From an uncultured Pseudomonadota bacterium (lineage in GTDB: Bacteria > Pseudomonadota > Alphaproteobacteria > RF32 > CAG-239): 33,133 bases of DNA. Shown here in pieces: positions 14,279 through 22,613 of the stretch. Both the position numbers and the translations under genes were made by a program. The stretch is taken from NCBI GenBank assembly GCA_949295085.1, contig CASFJS010000001.1:73121-106253 (forward strand), in the 5' to 3' direction. The notes below the pieces were generated by a model. That model had not been told where the DNA came from, ran no database searches, and saw only the letters and a program-made list of their open reading frames with translations. The first letter of the stretch is position 1, and each line of letters begins with the position of its first letter.

Positions 14279-15253
14279 TCAAAGACGAAACCCTCGCAAA
14301 ATATAACTTTGCTCCGGCACAATTTCAAAATACCAGTCATCATATAAAAACCGGTTGTCTTCGATATAATCCTTAACTTCGGATATTGGTAGAGGTGTTG
14401 TCGATAATTTTACATTCATCCAGACATTGCCCGTTTCGGCGTAATACAGGCGCAAAATAACTTCCAAGCCGTAAAAGGTTATCACATCTATGATCTTTTG
14501 CGGAGATTCATCGGAATATTCCGCCCTGAATTGTTCACCGCGACGCGCATCCGTCATATAAGTGGCACGCAAGACATCCGTCAACACTTTTGCCTCAAAC
14601 TCCAAACCGGCTTCGTTGACAAAGCTCCCGTTTTTATGTTCTTTTTGAATATATCGGTCACCCATTGTAATACTCTCGATACCTCTGTCCGGAATTGACA
14701 ACACGGGCCTCAACAACCAATCTTTTGCATATAATGGCAGATTAAAATTACCGTCAATCAACCAAATTTCATCAATATTCGGCCGTTTAGCAAAAAAATA
14801 ACGTTCATTTTCATCCGGCAGCCCGACAATCATTTCATCAAGTTTTTCACCCTTGGCATAGGTCTGGATCAACAATCCGGATTCCGCCATATCTTTTTCG
14901 GGAAAAAACAAATACCCCATCTTCATATTTTCTTTGTTATACGGCAATTTGACGGAGTATGTACTCTGATTGATGGCCGATAAAAATTGGTGTATCAAAC
15001 GAAAATCGGCATAATAATTTCCCTTGTTGGCCACATACCAGTAGCTGTCTTTTTGCTCTAATTTTACCTGATCTTCCGCAGAGGTTATTATAATCTCGTC
15101 AACCGTTATCCCGGCGTCAAATGTTTTGGCAAAAACCAGTTTTCCCTGGAGCTCGTTTTTATCCTGCCATACATAAACGGCCGCACCGATACCGGCCGCC
15201 AAAATTGCCGCCAGAGCCAATAATGACACCCAAAATAAATGCCGCCTGGTCAT
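14279..15253 (-). CDS. DUF4340 domain protein of gliding-type ABC system
   Basis: This 324-residue protein has one N-terminal membrane anchor (about 7-29), after which the chain is extracytoplasmic. The body matches the DUF4340 pattern: an early segment with DEIIITSAEDQVKLEQKDSYWYV and a later repeat-like region describing a small beta-rich domain. DUF4340 genes are usually found next to GldF/GldG-like ABC genes, as here. The start overlaps the GldG-like stop by 4 nt (ATGA), which indicates coupled translation. The molecular role is unknown; it probably works as an accessory periplasmic part of the transporter. Family assignment is from memory of the pattern and context. Confidence 0.75.
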   Translation of the reverse strand: MTRRHLFWVSLLALAAILAAGIGAAVYVWQDKNELQGKLVFAKTFDAGITVDEIIITSAEDQVKLEQKDSYWYVANKGNYYADFRLIHQFLSAINQSTYSVKLPYNKENMKMGYLFFPEKDMAESGLLIQTYAKGEKLDEMIVGLPDENERYFFAKRPNIDEIWLIDGNFNLPLYAKDWLLRPVLSIPDRGIESITMGDRYIQKEHKNGSFVNEAGLEFEAKVLTDVLRATYMTDARRGEQFRAEYSDESPQKIIDVITFYGLEVILRLYYAETGNVWMNVKLSTTPLPISEVKDYIEDNRFLYDDWYFEIVPEQSYILRGFRL

Positions 15254-17106
15254 TTAACATACTCCTCTGCTTTCCGTTTAATTCTGATTTCATAACACCG
15301 ATAACCGACCCCAATCGCCAAAATAAACACCGCCGGCAGCAAAATAATTGTTACCCAGGCAAAAAGCGACAGATAGTCATTATAATTTTCCTTGGTTTGA
15401 TAATCAATTCGCCTCAATGCCTCATCTGCTGCCGACAACTCGCGTTGAAGTTGTTCAAGTTCCTTAAGCCTTTTGGCCGAGGGCATGGATACGGCGGCAA
15501 GCGTACGACCAGCCTGCGCAACTTCCTGAGCCGCAATTATTTTCTTATCGGCAATTTGAGCCTTACTTTTCAAATAACGTGCCGCCGCCGATTGATAAAA
15601 ATAAGCGGCCAAACTCATATCGACAGAGTCTTCTCTTTTTACAGGAACGGATACATAGCCGCTCTGGCTCAAATAATCCAACATATTCTGCAAAAAGTAT
15701 ATGTTATCGGATGAAAAAGCCGTCTCAAAAGCCGGGGTGTCCTTTGTCATATCATCGTTCCACAAAAACTCGGCCGCCATATCACTGTCACCGACAATCA
15801 ACAAAGCTCCCTCCTTTATCGGCAGGCTCAAAAACGGCGGCAATATCGACAACATATCTCTGTCTTCTATCAAAGGCCGGTCAAACAAAGATAAAAACTT
15901 TCCCTCCAATAATAACGCCAGAGGATATTCTTTGTTTGTCGGAACATATTCTTCCGACAATTTGTCATAATCCATGGCTGCCACATTTTCGGCTTTCATC
16001 AAACCGCTGTTAGAACCGGTTGTAAATAATACCGTCATTTTTAAATTATCCTGCGGCAAATAATCAAAAAAACCGCTGTAATTCAAAAACAACGTCTTAA
16101 TTCCTTCCGTTATCGGATGTTTTGCGATATGACTTTCGGTTACGGTCAGCCAAAAGGGATATTTTATATAATGCCCGTCTAAAACGGACGAACGGCTGTT
16201 AACATTATCCCCGACCAAAACATTTTCCTGATAAGACACCCCGCTGTTCTGCAAAAAATCCCGCAACCCGCTGTTATAACTTATATAAGTCTCAAGATCT
16301 CGGAATCTTTCTTCGGAAAAAACATCCAACATCATCATAATTTTTCCGCCCCACATCAAATACTGATCAAGGGCATATATGGCCTCTTGCCCCAAATTCA
16401 GCGGATAAAAGACCAAAACGACGTCAATCCCTTCCGGAATGGCGGCCGCCGTCGGACTTAGCGGAATAATTTTAAAACCCCTTGCTTCCAACTCTTTAAC
16501 AAAGGGCATGTTTTCGGCATAATCCAACACATTGGCTTCGTTAGCAACTCGAAAATACGATGATAAAACGCCGATTCGCGGCTGCTTTTCAACCGCACTG
16601 ACCGATAACAAACGACTCATATCACTTTCCAAAGCTTTTTGTCTTTCCGGTATCAAATGCGCAATAGCCAGAGTTCGCCCGGTAGCATTCGTAACACTGA
16701 CTCCAAAATAAACGGGAACGCCGTTTTTTTCCGGATAAAAAGGCGTTATGCCGGCTTTTTCGGCACTGGCCTGACTGCTTGAAAAAGGTTCTACTTTTAT
16801 AATATTGACCCTGACACGCCCGCCGCTTTTCCTTTGATATTCGGACAACAGCCTGCGCACGTACGAAGCATAACCGGCCAACCTGGAGGAGCCCATATCC
16901 TTGGAAACATACAGCCGGATTGTCGCCTCCTGCCGTTGCAGCAATTCCAGCGTCTGCGGACTCAGACTAAATTTTTTATCCGCCGTCAAATCGACATACC
17001 TGCCGCCGAGCAATAAATTTATTCCGAGAACCAAGGCCGCAACGGCAACAAGAATTCCGCATATAAAATAAAACAGCTTAATGTTTTTAACCGGATATCG
17101 GGTCAA
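15250..17106 (-). CDS. GldG-like ABC auxiliary protein
   Basis: This 618-residue protein has a membrane helix near the N-terminus (about 11-33) and another near the C-terminus (about 582-605), with a large extracytoplasmic domain between them. The sequence after the first helix (YVDLTADKKFSLSPQT) and the later DVVLVFYPLN... and MLDVF segments match the GldG / ABC_transp_aux (IFT52-like) family. A region at about 525-570 rich in Ala, Lys, Glu and Gln is likely coiled coil. The start is TTG 17106 with AGGAG about 9 nt upstream. It follows the permease by 4 nt. In Bacteroidetes GldG is required for gliding, but relatives occur widely in non-gliding bacteria with unknown substrate. Confidence 0.85.
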   Translation of the reverse strand: MTRYPVKNIKLFYFICGILVAVAALVLGINLLLGGRYVDLTADKKFSLSPQTLELLQRQEATIRLYVSKDMGSSRLAGYASYVRRLLSEYQRKSGGRVRVNIIKVEPFSSSQASAEKAGITPFYPEKNGVPVYFGVSVTNATGRTLAIAHLIPERQKALESDMSRLLSVSAVEKQPRIGVLSSYFRVANEANVLDYAENMPFVKELEARGFKIIPLSPTAAAIPEGIDVVLVFYPLNLGQEAIYALDQYLMWGGKIMMMLDVFSEERFRDLETYISYNSGLRDFLQNSGVSYQENVLVGDNVNSRSSVLDGHYIKYPFWLTVTESHIAKHPITEGIKTLFLNYSGFFDYLPQDNLKMTVLFTTGSNSGLMKAENVAAMDYDKLSEEYVPTNKEYPLALLLEGKFLSLFDRPLIEDRDMLSILPPFLSLPIKEGALLIVGDSDMAAEFLWNDDMTKDTPAFETAFSSDNIYFLQNMLDYLSQSGYVSVPVKREDSVDMSLAAYFYQSAAARYLKSKAQIADKKIIAAQEVAQAGRTLAAVSMPSAKRLKELEQLQRELSAADEALRRIDYQTKENYNDYLSLFAWVTIILLPAVFILAIGVGYRCYEIRIKRKAEEYVK

Positions 17107-17110
17107 TCTT

Positions 17111-17842
17111 TCAACTCCTTTTATATTCTGCCGCTGCCACGCTGATCCACAAACCGGCCGCCGTCAAAACAAGAAAATAAACCCCTGCCGCCACACCGGC
17201 CTGCCCGGATATTAAATCATCAAATTGTCTGGTAAAATCAAATACTTTAGACAATTCGGCTATTGCCGCATTATCCGGCAAAAGATTCTCGACCCACAAA
17301 CTGATCTTCACCGTCGCCAAAAGCATTCCCGCAATCATGGACGCCAAAAAAGCCCCCAAAGCATTATAACAAAATGCCGCAGCGGCGGCACTGACGGCGC
17401 ACAAACTTCCCGACATCAAAAAACTGATTAAATAATTAGCCGCTATCCAGCCGTTATCCAACGGGATCATCACCCCGACAACCAGCCAAAGCCCGGTGGA
17501 TGAAATAAGCATAATCCCCGTAATCGACCACGCCGCCAAAAACTTTCCGATAGCAACGGCAGCATAATCAACCGGTTGTGAAAACACAATTTCCAAAGTA
17601 TTATGCTTATATTCATCGGCCCAAAAACGCATCGTCAACGCCGGAATAATCAACGCCATAATCCCCGGTTGGAACTTAAAAAACTGATACAAACCGGCCG
17701 TCGTATTTTGATAAAAATCAGAAACATAAAGCGTCATACCGACAGAAATTGCGGCATACAGCAACAAAACCAGATAAATCATTCTGCTTTGAAAATAAAA
17801 CCGGAATTCTTTTGCCCAAAATATCAATATATCTCTTATCAT
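17111..17842 (-). CDS. GldF-like ABC-2 permease
   Basis: This integral membrane protein of 243 residues has about six helices. The segment RFWADEYKHNTLEIVFSQPV (about 72-91) matches the conserved cytoplasmic loop of ABC-2/GldF permeases, where the ATPase docks. It lies between the ATPase and the GldG-like gene, the usual order A-F-G. I start it at ATG 17842 (MIRDILIFW), 11 nt after the ATPase stop; an in-frame ATG at 17875 would overlap the ATPase gene by 22 nt and adds residues that do not look like a membrane-protein start. The ribosome site (GCGGA) is weak, so coupled translation with the ATPase gene is likely. Confidence 0.87.
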   Translation of the reverse strand: MIRDILIFWAKEFRFYFQSRMIYLVLLLYAAISVGMTLYVSDFYQNTTAGLYQFFKFQPGIMALIIPALTMRFWADEYKHNTLEIVFSQPVDYAAVAIGKFLAAWSITGIMLISSTGLWLVVGVMIPLDNGWIAANYLISFLMSGSLCAVSAAAAAFCYNALGAFLASMIAGMLLATVKISLWVENLLPDNAAIAELSKVFDFTRQFDDLISGQAGVAAGVYFLVLTAAGLWISVAAAEYKRS

Positions 17843-17853
17843 CACATCCGCGC

Positions 17854-18567
17854 CTAATTTCCCACGATTGTACAAAAAGAACTTTCCATATTATTGTCCG
17901 GAACAATTTTTTTTAAATCCTCAGGGGTCGTATCGCAAATCAACCGGCCGTCTTTAATCAACAACACCCGGTCGGCCAGCGCCGCAACTTCCTCCATAAT
18001 ATGTGTCGAAATCAAAATGATTTTATCTTTACCATACTGCCGCAAAAAAGCTCTCAAATGCTGCTTTTGCTGCGGATCAAGCCCTTCCGTCGGCTCGTCC
18101 AGAATCAAAAATCCGGGACGCGACAACAAAGCACCGGCCAAAACGACCCTTTTTTTATATCCCTTGGACAGAGTTTCGCATTTTTGATTAATAACGGCTT
18201 CCAAATCAAGCGCCTTTGTCAAATAAACCAGATTATCCGCAAATTCCTCGGGCTTCAAATGCCGGCATTCCGCCATAAACGCCAGATATTCATAAACACT
18301 CATCTCAGGGTATAGTCCGCCCGTCTCGGGAACATAAGCAAAATCTTTTAAGATCCGAAGCCGATCTTCGGCCAAATCCGCATCCTGCCAGATAATTTTT
18401 CCCTCATCCGGCGTATAAAATCCGGACAAACAGCGCATCAAGGTTGTTTTTCCGGCGCCGTTTGGCCCCAACAAAGCAATAATTTCACCCTTTTGCAGGC
18501 AAAAATTAATATGGTGCAAAATAATTCTGCCCCCGAGAGATTTGACAATATTTTTAACCACCAGCAT
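17854..18567 (-). CDS. GldA-like ABC transporter ATPase
   Basis: This 237-residue ATPase is expected to drive the permease encoded next. It has Walker A LLGPNGAGKTT (about 32-42), signature LSKGYKKRV (about 134-142), Walker B FLILDEPTEGLDP (about 154-166) and the H-loop STHIMEEV (about 188-195). It is first in the minus-strand operon ATPase-permease-GldG-like-DUF4340-kinase. The start is either ATG 18567 (MLVVKNI, with GGGA about 10 nt upstream) or ATG 18582; I prefer the former because it begins right at the conserved first strand. The divergent region to 18717 is AT-rich and must hold its promoter, which I could not fix. Confidence 0.9.
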   Translation of the reverse strand: MLVVKNIVKSLGGRIILHHINFCLQKGEIIALLGPNGAGKTTLMRCLSGFYTPDEGKIIWQDADLAEDRLRILKDFAYVPETGGLYPEMSVYEYLAFMAECRHLKPEEFADNLVYLTKALDLEAVINQKCETLSKGYKKRVVLAGALLSRPGFLILDEPTEGLDPQQKQHLRAFLRQYGKDKIILISTHIMEEVAALADRVLLIKDGRLICDTTPEDLKKIVPDNNMESSFCTIVGN

Positions 18568-18650
18568 TTCAGCAATTCCCATCTTTCAGGCTTCATACTA
18601 ACAGATATTTTTTAAATTTTAACAATTATTTTCATTTTTCAAAATCTTTG

Positions 18651-18679
18651 ATGACAAAACGGTTATTTTATTTTATATA
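18651..18679 (+). promoter_or_regulatory. putative promoter of the MCE operon
   Basis: Minus-35-like ATGACA (18651-18656), a 17-nt spacer and -10-like TATATA (18674-18679) lie 38 nt before the first MCE start. An overlapping TATAAT at 18678-18683 is an alternative -10. The surrounding divergent region is AT-rich. Confidence 0.45.
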
Positions 18680-18716
18680 TAATAGAGTTTTGATCCTTAC
18701 ACGGAATAATCGGACA

Positions 18717-19220
18717 ATGAAAATACTTGAATTATATTCAAAAGAAGAAACACGCAATCTTAAAATAGGCCTGTCGGTTTTATGTCTGATACTGGTTGCT
18801 TTCGGCGCTCTTTTATTTTCCAAGGATGAAATATCTCATCAGGGCGGCGGGCACTACTATCAGCTTTATGCCCGTTTTAACCGCACTGACGGCCTTTTGG
18901 TCGGAGATCCTGTTCGTCTGGCCGGTATGGATATCGGCCGTGTCGTCAATGCCCGGCTGGACACAAATTTTAAGGCGATTCTCACCCTCGAAATTAATGA
19001 AAAAATACAACTTCCGGATGACAGCTCCGCCGCCATTGTCAGCTCCGGTATCATGGGCAACAAATATATTGAGGTCGAACCCGGCGGTTCGGAAGACATG
19101 CTCGCTTCCGGCGGCGAATTTTCCTACACTCAGGACGCCATGGTTCTTGAGGAACTTATCGAACGTATTATCGGCATAGGCAAAGCCAAACGCCAAAATC
19201 AAAAAGGAGAAAATAAATAA
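18717..19220 (+). CDS. MCE/MlaD-family lipid-transport protein, copy 1
   Basis: This 167-residue protein has a short cytoplasmic N-terminus, one membrane helix (about 15-36) and one periplasmic MCE domain (about 46-130), with the typical strings DGLLVGDPVRLAGMDIG and SGIMGNKYIEVEPG. MlaD-type proteins form hexameric rings on the inner membrane that bind phospholipids moving between the membranes, usually with an MlaE/MlaF ABC pair that is absent here. The start is ATG 18717 (MKILELYS); an in-frame ATG at 18648 overlaps the promoter. The stop overlaps the next start by one base (TAATG). The C-terminal tail after the MCE domain is short and basic. Confidence 0.9.
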   Translation: MKILELYSKEETRNLKIGLSVLCLILVAFGALLFSKDEISHQGGGHYYQLYARFNRTDGLLVGDPVRLAGMDIGRVVNARLDTNFKAILTLEINEKIQLPDDSSAAIVSSGIMGNKYIEVEPGGSEDMLASGGEFSYTQDAMVLEELIERIIGIGKAKRQNQKGENK

Positions 19221-19693
19221 TGTCCAAAAACGATTTTTTGATGTATAAAAGACCTGTCGAAACCATTATGGGAATTTTGGTCTTGGTTGTTGCAGCTCTG
19301 TTTTGCTGGTTTGCCTATAATGTTTCCGATCTTCAGGTGGTTAAGGGCTATAACGTAACGGCCAAATTTTTAAAAGTCGGTGGTTTAAATGTCGGCTCCG
19401 ATATTCGCATTAACGGTATTAAAATCGGAACCGTGGTCAGCCAAAATCTGGACAATACCGACTACACGGCCGAGGTCGTCATGAGCTTGTCTTCCGATAT
19501 CAAACTGCCGGTAGACAGCACGGCCTCCATTGCCGCCGACGGTTTAATGGGCAATAAGTTTATCAAAATAGATCCCGGCCATGCCGAAGAATATCTGACA
19601 GACGGCGATATTTTGCAAAACACCAAAGATTTCAAAACCATCGAAGATTTGGTCGGCGAGGTCATCTTTATGGTAACGGGAAATGACGAATAA
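19220..19693 (+). CDS. MCE/MlaD-family lipid-transport protein, copy 2
   Basis: This 157-residue protein has the same plan as the preceding gene: a cytoplasmic start, a helix at about 17-36 and one MCE domain (about 43-125) with GGLNVGSDIRINGIKIG and DGLMGNKFIKIDPG. A strong AAGGAG site lies in the end of the upstream gene. The two MCE proteins are similar in layout but differ over most positions, so the duplication is old or the pair was always distinct. They could form a mixed ring. The stop overlaps the DUF2155 start by 11 nt. In Alphaproteobacteria one MlaD gene is commonly next to a DUF2155 gene; two in tandem is less usual. Confidence 0.9.
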   Translation: MSKNDFLMYKRPVETIMGILVLVVAALFCWFAYNVSDLQVVKGYNVTAKFLKVGGLNVGSDIRINGIKIGTVVSQNLDNTDYTAEVVMSLSSDIKLPVDSTASIAADGLMGNKFIKIDPGHAEEYLTDGDILQNTKDFKTIEDLVGEVIFMVTGNDE

Positions 19694-20402
19694 ATCCAAA
19701 CTGTTGCTGACAACCTTTTTTTCCGGTATTTTATCGGCATCTTCCGTTTTTGGCGCAGAAATTGCCGCCAACACGGCTCGTATGCAGGCCATGGATAAAA
19801 TAACCGGCCGCGTCAGTGAAATTGATGTCCCTGTCAATGGTCTGGCCAATTTTGGTACTTTTTCCATTCTGGTGCGAAAATGTGTTGCATCATCGCCCGA
19901 AGAAACCCCGGAAAATATTGCTTTTGTTGATGTTGTCGACAACTATCGCAGCAACGAGCCTGTTAATATTTTTAAAGGCTGGATGTTTTCATCCTCACCG
20001 GCGCTCCATGCCGTTGAACACCCCATCTATGATATTTGGCTGCTCAAATGTTACAATCGGCCGCAGGAACGCTCGCGTCTGCTGACCGACGAACAATTGG
20101 CTTTGCGTGACAATATCCCGATGAAACGTTTTGACCCGATAATTGTCACACAGCAGGCAAATTTTGACAGCGGCAGTCTTCCCGAAAATTCCGAGCTTTC
20201 GGTTTCAAAAGAAACGCCGGAAAACACGGAATCCGCCTCGATATCCGGCAACTTGTCATCATCAACGGAAGATACCGGCCTGATGTTTGAAGACGACCTG
20301 TCCCCGGCTGTTGAGATTATTCCCGAAATTACCGCGCCGCTGCCCGAAGACGCCGCACCGGTATCCGATCAGATATCAACGCCAGAAACTCCGGCTGAAT
20401 AA
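19683..20402 (+). CDS. DUF2155 secreted protein
   Basis: This 239-residue protein has an N-terminal signal peptide (about 1-24, cleavage likely after VFGA). The DUF2155 domain (about 25-145) includes ARMQAMDKITGRV, FGTFSILVRKC, NIFKGWMFSSSPALHAVEHPIYDIWLLKC. The two Cys of RKC and LKC could form a disulfide. The C-terminal 90 residues are acidic and rich in Ser, Thr, Pro and Glu, so probably disordered. The function of DUF2155 is unknown; the family is largely alphaproteobacterial and sits with envelope lipid genes. Its start overlaps the second MCE gene by 11 nt, and its last 27 nt overlap the 3' end of trkH on the other strand. Confidence 0.88.
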   Translation: MTNKSKLLLTTFFSGILSASSVFGAEIAANTARMQAMDKITGRVSEIDVPVNGLANFGTFSILVRKCVASSPEETPENIAFVDVVDNYRSNEPVNIFKGWMFSSSPALHAVEHPIYDIWLLKCYNRPQERSRLLTDEQLALRDNIPMKRFDPIIVTQQANFDSGSLPENSELSVSKETPENTESASISGNLSSSTEDTGLMFEDDLSPAVEIIPEITAPLPEDAAPVSDQISTPETPAE

Positions 20403-21815
20403 CGCCACAACGGTCAAAATTTCCAAACGTCCGAGCAACATCGTAAACGCCAAAATCAGTTTTACGAGATCACTCAGGCTTTCAAAATTGCCAACCGGTC
20501 CTATGTTATCGCTGATCCCCGGACCGGAGTTTGACAGACAAGCCAGCGTTGCGCCGAAAGATGTCATAAAATCAACTCCCGTCAAGGCAATAACGGCGGC
20601 AATAAACACCAGACTGAAAACATAAACCACAAAAAACACAAATACGGAATTGGCAACCGCCGAACCAATCACCGTCCGTCCGACTTTTAAGGGCATCATT
20701 CGATTAGGTTCTGTTGTGGTCACAAAACTTCTTTTAAGTTGGGCAAAAATAACCTGCCACCTAAAAATCTTCACCCCGCCGGCCGTTGATCCCGTACATC
20801 CGCCGGTTTGGGCAAAAATAACAAAAGCCATCGTTGCAAAAGCCCCCCAACTCAGCCAGTCGGCCGAACTAAACCCTGTAGAGGTAACAACGGATGTTAC
20901 GTTAAACGCGGCCTGTCTCAAGGCTTCGGCCGGAGCATAAATGCCGCGCCAAATCAGCCATACCGTCATAAATAAGATATAAAACCCCAATACCTTAACA
21001 AACGCAATCACTTGTGCCGAACGCAACGAGTGCATATTCCGGGTCATCCAAAGACTATGATACCACGTCAACGGCAAAGCCCCCAAAAACATAAACAAGG
21101 TAATAATCCATTCCATAGAGGCGCTGTTAAAATAACCGATTGAAGAATTTTTGGTTGAAAAACCGCCGGTCGAAATCGTTGTCAACGAATGACACAAAGC
21201 ATCAAACCACCCCATACCGGCCAGTTTCAAACACGCCAAACAGGCCGCCAGCAAAATAAAGTAAACCAAGATAATCCTTTTGGCTATATAACTGATTTTA
21301 GGCATAAATTTTTCATTAACGTCGGAATTTTCCCGTTGAAAAATCTGCATCCCGCCAATTCCCAAAAACGGCAGCATGGCAATGGCAAAAATAACAATAC
21401 CAACCCCGCCCATGCCGTTCAACAACGCCCGCCAAAGCAAGACCGAACGGGGCAAACTCTCAACATCGGCAAAAATCGTCGCACCGGTTGTCGAAACACC
21501 GGACGCCGCCTCAAATAATGCATCCGGCCAGGATACTCCGTAAAAAACAAACGGCACCGCCGCCATAACGGTGACCGAAACCCAGCTCAAAACCGTCAGC
21601 AAATAGGCCTGCTGAATAGATATATCTTTTATTCTGCCGCGATTCGCCAAAAACAACGACAACCCGACAAAAACGGCAATAATTGACGTGCCGATAAAGA
21701 CAGACCAATTAAGACGGCTGTAATAAATATCGACCGCCGCCGGAAACAACATCGCTATTCCCAAAACCGTAATAAAATAGCCGCAAATCATCAAAACGGG
21801 TTGCCACATCGGCAT
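20376..21815 (-). CDS. trkH: Trk-type potassium uptake protein TrkH
   Basis: This 479-residue inner-membrane channel subunit for K+ uptake carries the four pore repeats with selectivity Gly residues. Recognisable are ASGVSTTGATIF (first), LTTISTGGFSTKNSS (second), VTSVVTSTGFSSADW (third) and ACLSNSGPGIS (fourth), with the QTGGCTGSTAGGVKIFR segment before the last. The protein ends SRSFWR, close to the usual TrkH terminus, so the 27-nt overlap with the convergent DUF2155 gene is real. Starts are ambiguous: TTG 21818, ATG 21815 and ATG 21809 share one AAGGA site, and I choose 21815. It follows the SNase-like gene by 6 nt. The NAD-binding partner TrkA is not in the window. Confidence 0.93.
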   Translation of the reverse strand: MPMWQPVLMICGYFITVLGIAMLFPAAVDIYYSRLNWSVFIGTSIIAVFVGLSLFLANRGRIKDISIQQAYLLTVLSWVSVTVMAAVPFVFYGVSWPDALFEAASGVSTTGATIFADVESLPRSVLLWRALLNGMGGVGIVIFAIAMLPFLGIGGMQIFQRENSDVNEKFMPKISYIAKRIILVYFILLAACLACLKLAGMGWFDALCHSLTTISTGGFSTKNSSIGYFNSASMEWIITLFMFLGALPLTWYHSLWMTRNMHSLRSAQVIAFVKVLGFYILFMTVWLIWRGIYAPAEALRQAAFNVTSVVTSTGFSSADWLSWGAFATMAFVIFAQTGGCTGSTAGGVKIFRWQVIFAQLKRSFVTTTEPNRMMPLKVGRTVIGSAVANSVFVFFVVYVFSLVFIAAVIALTGVDFMTSFGATLACLSNSGPGISDNIGPVGNFESLSDLVKLILAFTMLLGRLEILTVVALFSRSFWR

Positions 21816-21821
21816 CAATCC

Positions 21822-22613
21822 TTAATTAAGACCGACATTGCGCGATAAATCCAAATCGACCAACGTCTGGTTAATATTTTTTCCCTGACTCAGACAAATA
21901 ACCGTACCGGTTCCGTCTTTGGCGTAAGCCCCGATAAAACAGTCAGCCTCTTTGCCTTCAAAATGATCGCGCAAATAAGCTTCGGCCTTTTGTCCTTTTT
22001 CCGAATTCGGCTCACTGTAAATACCGTACAGAAACACCAATTGCCCGTTAACACGCAATTCATTGGCATTCACGACCCGGATTTTACCGCTTAATTTTTG
22101 CGGCTGTTCCGCATAAACCAGCCCCAACCCGTCAACACGTTTGAACTCAACCTCTCCGACCCATTTTTCTGCCACAATATCTTCTTGCGGAGCCGGACGT
22201 TGAAACAGTTTTCGATTAACTTTCGGAGCAACATTGTATTCAACCAGCTCCTGTTTATCCGACTTTTTCTTAACAGCTTTAACATCAGCCCCGTTGCCGG
22301 TCAACTCTTTAAGAGTGTCCTGAGCCTTATCGGCAAATTCAACAACCTTTTCTTTGACCACCGCTTTTTTGGCCTGATGATAAGAATGATCAAACTGTTG
22401 GCGGTACCAGTCAAAAGTATCCCGAAATTCTATACCGAAATATGCCGGCACAACCAAAATAACCAAAGCGGCAAAAACGATTGCACAAACAAACGCCACC
22501 GGATGAATAAACGGAAACAGAATCAGCCGGAAAAACTTATTCACCCATTTCATCAGCCCCTTACTGGGGCCTATTTCATCATCAAGCCGCTTTTTTTTCC
22601 TTTTACTCAGCAT
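21822..22613 (-). CDS. membrane-anchored protein with degenerate SNase-like domain
   Basis: This 263-residue protein has a basic cytoplasmic N-terminus (KRKKKR at 4-9) and one membrane helix (about 37-58). A Lys/Glu-rich linker (about 75-150) follows, then a C-terminal OB-fold resembling staphylococcal nuclease (about 165-260). The nuclease consensus has a catalytic Arg and Asp around the strand ending R-L-x-G-I-D-x-P-E; here it reads FLYGIYSEP. The second catalytic Arg in the D-x-x-G-R region is also missing (DGTGTVICL). So catalysis is unlikely, and a binding or structural role is more plausible. It starts directly next to the metG stop (no gap) and precedes trkH by 6 nt, so all three are co-transcribed. 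Confidence 0.7.
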   Translation of the reverse strand: MLSKRKKKRLDDEIGPSKGLMKWVNKFFRLILFPFIHPVAFVCAIVFAALVILVVPAYFGIEFRDTFDWYRQQFDHSYHQAKKAVVKEKVVEFADKAQDTLKELTGNGADVKAVKKKSDKQELVEYNVAPKVNRKLFQRPAPQEDIVAEKWVGEVEFKRVDGLGLVYAEQPQKLSGKIRVVNANELRVNGQLVFLYGIYSEPNSEKGQKAEAYLRDHFEGKEADCFIGAYAKDGTGTVICLSQGKNINQTLVDLDLSRNVGLN

